Below, piece by piece: positions 7,287 to 12,930 of a DNA stretch of 12,930 bases (within the stretch, counting starts at the first letter, position 1; each line of letters opens with the position of its first letter). A program made the translations under genes and the position numbers. A model generated the notes under the pieces. That model saw only the letters and a list, made by a program, of their open reading frames with translations. It was not told the DNA's origin and did not search any database. The stretch covers positions 1 through 12,930 of the forward strand of contig JAKLHH010000084.1 in NCBI GenBank assembly GCA_022710245.1, read 5' to 3'. Origin of the DNA: Myxococcota bacterium. Lineage in GTDB: Bacteria; Myxococcota; Polyangia; GCA-2747355; JAKLHH01.

Positions 7287-9299
7287 ATGACCCGCACCCG
7301 CACCCGCACCCGCACCCGAGCTCGCCTGGCGCGCGCCCTCGGCTGCCTCACCCTCGGCTGCCTCACCCTCGGCTGCCTCACCCTCGGCTGCCTCACGCTC
7401 GTCGTCACCGCCTGCTCCGACGACAGCTCCCCCGCCACCGACAGCGGCCCGCAGGTCGAGCACCCCAAGCTCGGGGATGGCACCCACCCGATCCTCGACG
7501 GCCGCAGCCCCGACCTGGCGCCCGGGATCTGCGACCCGAGCTGCCTCGCCGCGGACCTCAGCCTCTGCGTCAAGAGCCCCAGCGAGGGGCGCTGCGTCGA
7601 GTGCCTCGAGGACAAGCACTGCACGGGCAACCCGGGCGCGCTCGGGACCCGCTGCGACAAGGCGCGGGGCTTCTGCATCTGCGACGAGGACAAGGAGTGC
7701 CAGGGCAACCTGCGCGGCCCCTTCTGCGACCACGAGAACCAGATCTGCACCTGCAAGCAGGACGGCGACTGCAAGGCGCCCTTCGACATCTGCGTCGGCG
7801 GTGACCTCCACACCTGCCGGCCTCCGTGCAAGTCGAACGCGGACTGCGGGACCTACCCGACCTGCGACCTCGGCACCGGCAAGTGCATCACCTGCAAGAG
7901 CGACGGCGACTGCTTCAAGAACGCCCTCGCCAAGCACTGCGACACCATCATCGGCCAGTGCGTCGCCTGCACGAGCGACGCGCACTGCGGCCCGGGCGCG
8001 CCTCGCTGCAGCAAGGGGAGCTGCGTCGAGTGCAAGGCGCCGAGCGACTGCGCGACCAGCCCCAACGGCAGCGCCTGCAACCAGAACCGCTGCACCTGCA
8101 ACGGCGCCGCGGAGTGCGCGACCGCCGCCTGGGGCAAGAAGTGCCTGACCGGGCTCGCCTGGCAGCGCTGCGGCTGCAGCGCGAACGCGGACTGCGCCGG
8201 CGCCCCGGCCGGCGCGACGTGCTATCAGCCGCTCGGCTGGTGCAGCTGCGCCTCCGACGCGGAGTGCACCGCCCAGCCGCTCACGCGCTGCGCCTTTCCC
8301 TCGGACCTCGCCGAGTACCAGCAGTGCCAGCAGCCCTGCAGCGGCGACCCCGACTGCCAGCAGCGGAGCTGGAACGGCGTCAACGCGGGGCTCAAGCACT
8401 GCAGCGATGGGCGCTGCGTGACCTGCACCGCGGACGCGGACTGCACCGCCGATCCGGCGCGCAAGCTCTGTCAGACCAGCCTCGGCCGCTGCGTCGCCTG
8501 CAAGACCGGCGCGGACTGCGGCGGCCTCACCCCGCTCTGCGATGCGGCGAGCGGGACCTGCGTCGAGTGCCTCGGGTCTCCGGACTGCGCCGCCCACCCG
8601 AACGGGAGCGTCTGCAGCAACCAGCGCTGCGGCTGCGCTGGCGACCCGGACTGCGCGGCGGTGACCTCGTGGGGCAAGAAGTGCCTCCCGGCCGGCTCCC
8701 AGCAGCGCTGCGGCTGCGCCGCCGACGGGGAGTGCGCGGGCCAGGCCACCGGGCCCACCTGCTACACGACCTTCCAGAAGTGCAGCTGCAGCAGCAACGC
8801 GCAGTGCACGCAGGCGCCGTGGAGCAGCTGCGGCCTGCCCTACGCGGGCGCGGGCTATCAGTACTGCCAGAAGCCCTGCACCGGCGATCCCGAGTGCCTC
8901 CACCTCCCGGGGCTCAAGAAGTGCAGCGGTGGACGCTGCGTCGCCTGCACCGCCGACACCGACTGCAGCGCGGGCAAGCCCTACTGCTCGAGCGCGCTGG
9001 GCCTCTGCGTGGGCTGCAAGACGGGGGCGGACTGCAGCAAGGAGGAGTGGGCGAAGCTCTGCGATCCGGGCTCGGGCTGCGTCGAGTGCGTGGCGAGCAG
9101 CGACTGCACCGTCGACACGCTGGGCAAGACCTGCTCGAAGGGGAGCTGCGTCTGCGCGTCGGACCCCGACTGCGCCGCGAACCTGAGCGGCAAGCGCTGC
9201 AGCGCCGACGTCAAGGCGTGCACCTGCTCCACCGACGGGGACTGCCTCCCGCCGCGCAAGTGCACGGGCGTCTTCCTCTCGGCCAAGATCTGCGAGTAG
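7287..9299 (+). CDS. Cys-rich repeat lipoprotein
   Basis: A 670-residue surface or periplasmic lipoprotein. The signal peptide has an Arg-rich N-region made of five TR dipeptides, a hydrophobic core of four LGCLT repeats, and a lipobox VTAC with Cys43 as the likely lipidated residue. The mature part is a string of short disulfide-type modules of the style CxxDxDC...C...G.C, as found in many myxobacterial secreted proteins. By hand count it has 96 Cys besides Cys43. The modules form a higher-order repeat: residues 200-376, 377-550 and a shortened copy 551-670; the first two each have 28 Cys in matching order. There is no catalytic motif. A structural, adhesive or binding role is an inference. 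I chose the ATG at 7287 because of the ribosome binding site, promoter and signal peptide; the frame runs further upstream but with no protein-like sequence. Frame and length are intact. Confidence 0.9.
   Translation: MTRTRTRTRTRARLARALGCLTLGCLTLGCLTLGCLTLVVTACSDDSSPATDSGPQVEHPKLGDGTHPILDGRSPDLAPGICDPSCLAADLSLCVKSPSEGRCVECLEDKHCTGNPGALGTRCDKARGFCICDEDKECQGNLRGPFCDHENQICTCKQDGDCKAPFDICVGGDLHTCRPPCKSNADCGTYPTCDLGTGKCITCKSDGDCFKNALAKHCDTIIGQCVACTSDAHCGPGAPRCSKGSCVECKAPSDCATSPNGSACNQNRCTCNGAAECATAAWGKKCLTGLAWQRCGCSANADCAGAPAGATCYQPLGWCSCASDAECTAQPLTRCAFPSDLAEYQQCQQPCSGDPDCQQRSWNGVNAGLKHCSDGRCVTCTADADCTADPARKLCQTSLGRCVACKTGADCGGLTPLCDAASGTCVECLGSPDCAAHPNGSVCSNQRCGCAGDPDCAAVTSWGKKCLPAGSQQRCGCAADGECAGQATGPTCYTTFQKCSCSSNAQCTQAPWSSCGLPYAGAGYQYCQKPCTGDPECLHLPGLKKCSGGRCVACTADTDCSAGKPYCSSALGLCVGCKTGADCSKEEWAKLCDPGSGCVECVASSDCTVDTLGKTCSKGSCVCASDPDCAANLSGKRCSADVKACTCSTDGDCLPPRKCTGVFLSAKICE
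7290..7319 (+). repeat. 6-bp in-frame repeat in the lipoprotein signal peptide N-region
   Basis: Four perfect ACCCGC units plus one ACCCGA unit encode five TR dipeptides right after the start Met. The repeat sets the number of positive charges in the N-region. Confidence 0.92.
7338..7397 (+). repeat. 15-bp in-frame repeat in the signal peptide core
   Basis: Four tandem units of CTCGGCTGCCTCACC (the last ends in G) encode LGCLT four times. This array makes up most of the hydrophobic core before the VTAC lipobox. Confidence 0.93.
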
Positions 9300-9301
9300 C
9301 A

Positions 9302-9355
9302 GGCTCCGCCTGAGCTCCGCCAGGAGCCGCGGGGCGGATCCGCCGGGCGGCTCAG
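9302..9355. terminator. Structured convergent terminator region
   Basis: The 52-nt gap between two convergent stop codons is almost all palindromic. CTGAGC (9310-9315) with GCTCAG (9350-9355) and CGCC (9318-9321) with GGCG (9346-9349) form a long bulged stem. Inside it lies the perfect palindrome GGCGGATCCGCC (9333-9344). An alternative stem pairs GGCTCC (9302-9307) with GGAGCC (9323-9328). No T-run is present. It probably blocks read-through in both directions, and it includes the stop codon of the minus-strand gene. Confidence 0.5.
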
Positions 9356-10188
9356 TCGCGCAGGCCCCTCTGGACCTCGAGCAGCCAGCTCCCCAGGAGC
9401 GACCTGCTGTGGGAGCGCACCCAGCCCGGCCGGTGCTGGCGGGCGGCATCGACCGCCTCGCTCCAGGCCGCGCGCATGGCCGCGCGGGCACCCGCCGAGG
9501 CCAGCCGGTCCTGCGAGACCCGCGTCACCACGCGGCGGGCGGCGTCCGTCCAGTCGTTGCGCGCGCCGACCAGCCAGTGCTGGCCCGAGCGATAGAGCAT
9601 CACGGCCGAGGCAGCGGTGAAGAGCGTCGCGGCGAGGCCGAGCGCCATGGGCGTCGGCCCGATCGACAGCGGCAGCCCGATCGACAGCGGCAGCCCGATC
9701 GACAGCGTGTGCGGGCTCAGCTGCAGGGTCGCGAAGGTCGCCGCGACCGAGCTCAGCGCTCCGGCCAGCGAGCCGAGGACCGCGAGCTCGGCGGCCCGGT
9801 GGTTCGCCAGGTCGGGGGCCTCCTGCTTGATGGCCAGGCTCACCTCGTGCCAGGTGTCCCGGTCGTGCTTGTGCAGCGCGGCCAGATAGCCGCGGAGCAC
9901 GTGGTAGTCGTGGGTCTCCATCGCCTGGTGCTCGCGCTGGAGCAGCACCTCGTCGCGGCGCATCGTCCGCCGCTGCTGCAGCGTGGCCACGAAGACGCCG
10001 GCGGCCTTGCGCAGCCTCTGTAGCCGGGGCCGCCAGCCGGAGGTCCATCCGGGGGCCTGCCAGCCGGAGGCCTGACCGGGGCGGGCCTGACCGGGGCGGG
10101 CCTGACCGAGCTGTGGGGTCATCAGCACGAGCAGCAGGTCGAGGACGACGAGGGGGGTGCGGAAGGCAGCGGGACAGGGACGCAACAT
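9352..10188 (-). CDS. Small three-helix membrane protein, weakly ExbB/TolQ/MotA-like
   Basis: A 278-residue protein I do not recognise with certainty. Residues 11-29 form a hydrophobic N-terminal helix or signal anchor (LVVLDLLLVL). Residues 30-55 are repeat-rich (ARPGQ repeats, then GW-containing repeats). A charged helical stretch (55-130) follows. Two further helices lie at about 133-155 (LAVLGSLAGALSSVAATFATL) and 180-199 (MALGLAATLFTAASAVMLYR), separated by a short loop made of SIGLPL repeats. The tail (200-278) is Arg/Ala-rich and helical. Helix order and the LGSLAG / ALGLAATLFTAASAVMLY patterns recall the MotA/TolQ/ExbB proton-channel family, but no ExbD or TolR partner is nearby and the match is by eye only. 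ATG 10188 is chosen because the N-terminal helix follows it at once; no ribosome binding site is seen. Upstream frame to 10602 runs into a minisatellite and is probably not translated. Confidence 0.65.
   Translation of the reverse strand: MLRPCPAAFRTPLVVLDLLLVLMTPQLGQARPGQARPGQASGWQAPGWTSGWRPRLQRLRKAAGVFVATLQQRRTMRRDEVLLQREHQAMETHDYHVLRGYLAALHKHDRDTWHEVSLAIKQEAPDLANHRAAELAVLGSLAGALSSVAATFATLQLSPHTLSIGLPLSIGLPLSIGPTPMALGLAATLFTAASAVMLYRSGQHWLVGARNDWTDAARRVVTRVSQDRLASAGARAAMRAAWSEAVDAARQHRPGWVRSHSRSLLGSWLLEVQRGLRD
9661..9706 (-). repeat. 18-bp in-frame repeat in the loop between two helices
   Basis: Two full copies and one partial copy of GATCGACAGCGGCAGCCC (plus-strand sequence) encode SIGLPL repeats exactly in the predicted loop between the second and third helices of the membrane protein. 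Confidence 0.9.
10071..10108 (-). repeat. 15-bp in-frame repeat after the N-terminal helix
   Basis: Two perfect copies and a partial third copy of CCTGACCGGGGCGGG (plus-strand sequence) encode QARPG repeats just after the N-terminal helix of the membrane protein. Confidence 0.88.
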
Positions 10189-10513
10189 CAAGGCAGGAGC
10201 GGCTGCAAACGGCGATCCAGCGCGCCACGATCTCAATAGCGGGTCCTCGCGGCCGCCTGGCCGCTCCGGGATGAGACCCGCCGCCGCAATGGCCCTCCAT
10301 CGCGGAGCCTCCGCAGGCGGTAACTGCCTGACTTCGACGATCCCCCTCCGTGCGAACGGCTCGCCCTCCGGGCCACGCCCGTCGCGGGCGTGTCGCGCTG
10401 CAACCTCGAGCCCTGGCGCCAGCGCGAGCCAGGTCGCCGACTTCCGGTCGCGATCTGCCCCCGCCCAGCTCGAACCGCATCGCCCGGCCGCCGCGGCCGT
10501 CTGCTCATGGGCG
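10189..10513. other. Non-coding stretch before the mosaic minisatellite
   Basis: Open frames cross this region on both strands, but none gives a protein-like sequence or has a ribosome binding site. It contains palindromic element copy 3 (10239-10281) and a very stable hairpin: CACGCCCG (10374-10381) pairs with CGGGCGTG (10385-10392) around a TCG loop. The hairpin could be a terminator-like element. No -10 box of good quality is seen for the minus-strand gene at 10188. Confidence 0.5.
10239..10281 (+). repeat. Palindromic element, copy 3
   Basis: Outer stem: GCGGGTC (10239-10245) pairs with GACCCGC (10275-10281). Inner stem: GCGGCC (10249-10254) pairs with GGCCGC (10259-10264) around a GCCT loop. 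Conserved unpaired parts are CTC (10246-10248) and TCCGGGATGA (10265-10274), the latter identical to copy 2. Both stems differ from copy 2 yet still pair perfectly. Confidence 0.78.
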
Positions 10514-10855
10514 GCGCTCCTCTGGTCGCGGGCAGCGCTCCTCTGGTCGCGGGCAGCGCTCCTCTGGTCGCGGGCAGCGCTCCTCTGGTCGCGGGCAGTC
10601 ACAGACAGACAGCATCCCGGTCGCGGGCAGCGCTCCTCTGGTCACGGGCAGCGCTCCTCTGGTCACAGACAGACAGCATCCCGGTCGCGCGCAGCGCTCC
10701 TCTGGTCACGGGCAGCATCCCGGTCGCGGGCAGCGCTCCTCTCTGGTCACAGACAGACAGCATCCCGGTCGCGGGCAGCGCTCCTCTGGTCGCGGGCAGC
10801 GCTCCTCTGGTCGCGGGCAGCATGCCGGTAGCGGGCAGCATGCCGGTCGCGGGCA
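10514..10855. repeat. Mosaic minisatellite of 21-bp and 18-bp units
   Basis: The 342-bp array mixes two related units. Unit A is 21 bp, starting GCGCTCCTCTGG and ending GGGCA. Unit B is GCATCCCGGTCGCGGGCA (18 bp). A occurs ten times (starts 10514, 10535, 10556, 10577, 10630, 10651, 10694, 10733, 10778, 10799) and B six times (10612, 10676, 10715, 10760, 10820, 10838). Three times a GTCACAGACAGACA segment occurs, always directly before a B unit, either after or within an A unit. The copy at 10733 carries an extra CT. Units share the ending GGGCA, so unequal exchange between them is likely. Both strands have open frames here, but the translations are pure repeats and no ribosome binding site is seen. 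Confidence 0.95.
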
Positions 10856-10944
10856 GCTCACAGCCACGGCCGCTGCGCGGGGCGCCGCGCCAAACCGTCA
10901 GCTCTCTATAGCGATCTTTTCGCTGCTGAGGTAGATGACAGGAC
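10856..10944 (+). promoter_or_regulatory. Leader and possible promoter of the coiled-coil gene
   Basis: The best -10-like sequence is TATAGC at 10907-10912; no -35 partner is clear. A small stem AGCGA (10910-10914) with TCGCT (10920-10924) follows. GAGG (10928-10931) and AGGA (10940-10943) are the only purine-rich sites before the GTG at 10945, at 13 and 1 nt, so neither is ideally spaced. A stop codon in the gene's frame at 10936-10938 limits the start to this GTG or later. Confidence 0.35.
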
Positions 10945-12930
10945 GTGAAGCCCGAGGATCCCGGTCAGACCCAGACGCTCGATGGCGCGGCCCCCTCCAC
11001 CCCAGAGGAGGTCGCACGCCTCCGCGCCGCGCTGCAGGACACCGAGCGCTCGGCGAAGGAGTCGCAGCAGCGCTGGGCGAGCCGCCTCGCTGCGACGAGC
11101 AGCGAGCTGCACCAGACGGCCCGTCGCCTGGCCGAGCGGCAGGGCGACCTGACCCGGCTCCAGCTCGAGCTGATCCGCACCGTGCAGGAGAGCGAGATCC
11201 GCGGGGCAGCGCTGACCAGGCTGCTCGCCCAGCGCAGCTCGGGCGAGCTGCCTGCGCCGGAGGTCAGCCCCGCCGCGGAGCTGCCTGCGCCGGAGGCCGC
11301 CAGGGTCGCCGAGCTGGAGCGCGCCCTGGCCGTGCAGGAGGCGGCTCGCGCCGAACGCGAGCGCCTGCAGGGCGAGCAGGAGTCCGCGCTTCGGGCGCAG
11401 CTGGCCGCGGTCGAGCGCAGCCTCGGGGACCGGGAGTCCGCCCTGGAGGCGAGGGCGACCGAGCTCGCGACGGCGCGGGCTCAGGCGGAGCAGGCGCAGG
11501 GCGAGCTGGAGCGGGCGCGGCGCGAGGCCGAGCAGGCCCGCCGCGAGGCGGAGCAGGCCCGGCACGAGCTCGAGCGGCTCCGGACCGAGCCGCCCGCCGC
11601 CACGGCCGGGCTGGACCAGACCTCCCACGCGGACCGCGAGAGTCGACTCGCCGAGCGCGAGGCGGCGCTGGCGGGGCTGGAGCGCGCACGGGCCGAGCGC
11701 GACGAGGCGGTCGCCGAGCTGGAGACCGCGGTGGAGGAGCGCGAGCGGGCGCTGGCGCGGCTCTCCGACGGGGATCACACGATCGCGGAGCTCGCGCGCC
11801 GGCTCGACGATCGCGAGACCAGCTGCCGCGAGCTGCAGCGCGGCCTCGCCGAGCGCGAGACGGAGCTGGCCACCCTGGCCCGCCGCCTCGAGGATCAGGA
11901 CGCCGCGCTCACCGCGCGCGAGCGCGAGCTGGAGCTGCTACGGGCCGAGGCGACGAGCGCCCTCGACGCTCAGGAGCGCACCCGCGAGGCGCACGATCAG
12001 CTGCGGGCGCAGCTGGAGCGGCTGGAGCGGCCGGAGCGGGACCTCGGAGAGCAAGGGCAGGCGGCGGTGGCCGCCTCGGCTCCGATGGCGGGCGAGGCCG
12101 CGGGCGCCGAGCTCGCCGGGCTGCGGGCCGCCCTCGACGAACGCGACCGCGAGCAGGCCGAGCTGCGCCGCGCCCTCGACGAGCGCGACCGCTCCGCGGC
12201 CGAGCTGCACCACGGCCTCGACGACCTGCGCCGTGAGGTGAGCGAGCGGCAGGGTGCCCTCGACGACCTGCGCCGTGAGCTGAGCGAGCGGCAGGGCGCC
12301 CTCGCCCGCGTCGAGGGCGAGCTGGGCGCCCTGCGCCAGACGCTGGGGGAACGCGACCAGCTCCTCGGCCAGCGCCAGCGTGAGCTCGACGAGGCGCGCT
12401 GGTACCTGGGCGAGCGCCAGCACCTCACCGAGGAGCTGCAGCGCCTCCTCGCCGAACGCGACGCCAGCCTCGAGGAGCTGCGCGGCGCGCTGGCCGGACG
12501 CGACGCCAGCCTCGAGGAGCTGCGGGCCGCACAGGCCGGACGCGACGCCAGCCTCGAGGAGCTGCGCGGCGCGCTGGCCGGACGCGACGCCAGCCTCGAG
12601 GAGCTGCGGGCCGCACAGGCTGGACGCGACGCCAGCCTCGACGAGCTCCGCGGCGCGCTGGCTGGACGCGACGCCAGCCTCGAGGAGCTGCGGGCCGCAC
12701 AGGCTGGACGCGACGCCAGCCTCGAGGAGCTGCGCGGCGCGCTGGCTGGACGCGACGCCAGCCTCGAAGAGCTCCGCGGCGCGCTGGCTGGACGCGACGC
12801 CAGCCTCGAGGAGCTGCGTGGCGCGCAGGGCGCCGGGCAGACCCGCGAGCTCGACGAGGCTCGACGACGACTCGCCGAGCTCGAGGCCGCGAACGCCGGG
12901 CAGACCCGCGAGCTCGACGAGGCTCGACGA
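10945..12930 (+). CDS. Large coiled-coil protein, 3' end outside the window
   Basis: The frame starting at GTG 10945 is open for 662 codons to the window edge and is the real one: it gives a heptad-rich, Glu/Arg/Ala/Leu sequence throughout, beginning VKPEDPGQTQTLDG. Residues 1-20 are disordered-like; about 20-95 and 112-660 are predicted coiled coil, with a Pro-containing break (GELPAPE repeated, around 99-112) and another near 215. There is no signal peptide or transmembrane helix, so it is probably cytoplasmic. The sequence is made largely of 14-residue units: ALDERDR-type pairs (12130-12213), DDLRRE-type pairs (12220-12303), then nine GRDASLEELRGALA-type units (12451-12828). Such proteins in this phylum serve as scaffolds or filaments in polarity, motility or chromosome organisation; no specific function can be assigned. 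Part of the protein is missing here, so any C-terminal domain is unknown. Confidence 0.85.
   Translation, partial: MKPEDPGQTQTLDGAAPSTPEEVARLRAALQDTERSAKESQQRWASRLAATSSELHQTARRLAERQGDLTRLQLELIRTVQESEIRGAALTRLLAQRSSGELPAPEVSPAAELPAPEAARVAELERALAVQEAARAERERLQGEQESALRAQLAAVERSLGDRESALEARATELATARAQAEQAQGELERARREAEQARREAEQARHELERLRTEPPAATAGLDQTSHADRESRLAEREAALAGLERARAERDEAVAELETAVEERERALARLSDGDHTIAELARRLDDRETSCRELQRGLAERETELATLARRLEDQDAALTARERELELLRAEATSALDAQERTREAHDQLRAQLERLERPERDLGEQGQAAVAASAPMAGEAAGAELAGLRAALDERDREQAELRRALDERDRSAAELHHGLDDLRREVSERQGALDDLRRELSERQGALARVEGELGALRQTLGERDQLLGQRQRELDEARWYLGERQHLTEELQRLLAERDASLEELRGALAGRDASLEELRAAQAGRDASLEELRGALAGRDASLEELRAAQAGRDASLDELRGALAGRDASLEELRAAQAGRDASLEELRGALAGRDASLEELRGALAGRDASLEELRGAQGAGQTRELDEARRRLAELEAANAGQTRELDEARR
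12130..12303 (+). repeat. Older 42-bp repeat pairs in the coiled-coil gene
   Basis: Two 42-bp units at 12130 and 12172 encode ALDERDR-containing 14-mers. Two more at 12220 and 12262 encode DDLRREVSERQGAL-type 14-mers. The pairs differ from each other and from the later array but share the two-heptad period. Confidence 0.85.
12451..12828 (+). repeat. 42-bp (two-heptad) array in the coiled-coil gene
   Basis: Nine units of 42 bp, starting at 12451 and every 42 bp up to 12787, encode the 14-mer AGRDASLEELRGAL or its variant ending RAAQ. Endings run GAL, AAQ, GAL, AAQ, GAL, AAQ, GAL, GAL, GAQ, so the first six units form an 84-bp higher-order repeat. The period equals two heptads, so any change in copy number preserves the coiled-coil register. 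Confidence 0.95.
12832..12930 (+). repeat. Start of a second array, 63-bp period
   Basis: The 36-bp blocks 12832-12867 and 12895-12930 are identical, giving a 63-bp period (21 residues, three heptads) with the motif AGQTRELDEARR. The window ends on the last base of the second block, so the array may continue. Confidence 0.85.

Noticed and set aside
7239..9491. A 750-codon minus-strand frame opposite the Cys-rich lipoprotein
   Set aside because: Its translation is Ala/Arg/Val-rich, and stop-free antisense frames are expected opposite high-GC genes. The sense strand has signal peptide, promoter and ordered Cys modules.
10514..10855. The repeat array as a CRISPR
   Set aside because: Units abut directly with no unique spacers, and two unit types alternate, so it is a minisatellite.
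10157..10934. Several plus- and minus-strand frames across the mosaic minisatellite as genes
   Set aside because: They exist in most frames on both strands because the repeat lacks stops; translations are pure repeats without ribosome binding sites or domains.
10935..12236. A 433-codon ATG-initiated plus-strand frame
   Set aside because: Its translation is Gly/Arg/Ala-rich noise, and it overlaps the clearly coding heptad frame that starts at GTG 10945.

Overview
The window is very GC-rich, coding third positions are almost all G or C, and the gene families (PEGA-domain Ser/Thr kinase with an HRDVSPQN catalytic loop, long Cys-rich lipoprotein, DUF4015-type putative glycosidase, large coiled-coil protein) point to a myxobacterium-like member of the Myxococcota / former Deltaproteobacteria. 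This rests on family style and base composition, not on a marker gene.

Layout from left to right. (1) 117-1611 (+): ccmA and ccmB, overlapping by 14 nt, the ATPase and permease of a CcmAB cytochrome c maturation exporter; ccmC does not follow. (2) 1595-1735: a 14-bp tandem array that starts inside the last codons of ccmB and fills the gap up to the stop codon of the convergent kinase gene. (3) 1737-4388 (-): membrane-anchored Ser/Thr kinase with two extracytoplasmic PEGA domains. (4) 4487-5281 (-): alpha/beta hydrolase. (5) 5502-6803 (+): secreted DUF4015 putative glycoside hydrolase, divergent from the hydrolase. (6) 6804-7286: structured intergenic region. (7) 7287-9299 (+): Cys-rich lipoprotein built of long supra-repeats. 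(8) 9352-10188 (-): small membrane protein with a faint ExbB/TolQ/MotA-like layout. (9) 10189-10944: a non-coding region dominated by a 342-bp mosaic minisatellite. (10) 10945 to the window end (+): a coiled-coil protein whose 3' end lies outside the window. The longest ATG-initiated reading frame there (from 10935) is a false frame; the real one starts at GTG 10945.

The genes do not form one pathway. Several act at the envelope: cytochrome maturation, membrane kinase, secreted glycosidase, lipoprotein, membrane protein. The most interesting material is non-coding or repetitive. First, a short palindromic element occurs three times (3369-3419 inside the kinase reading frame, 6909-6962, 10239-10281). 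It has a conserved CTC / TCCGGGATGA internal loop and stems whose sequences change in a compensatory way. Second, in-frame and intergenic minisatellites are unusually dense: about ten independent tandem arrays. Third, promoter-like -10 boxes end only 6-9 nt before the start codons of three genes, suggesting leaderless transcripts.

All motif positions, counts and pairings were worked out by eye. No database search, folding program or gene finder was run.
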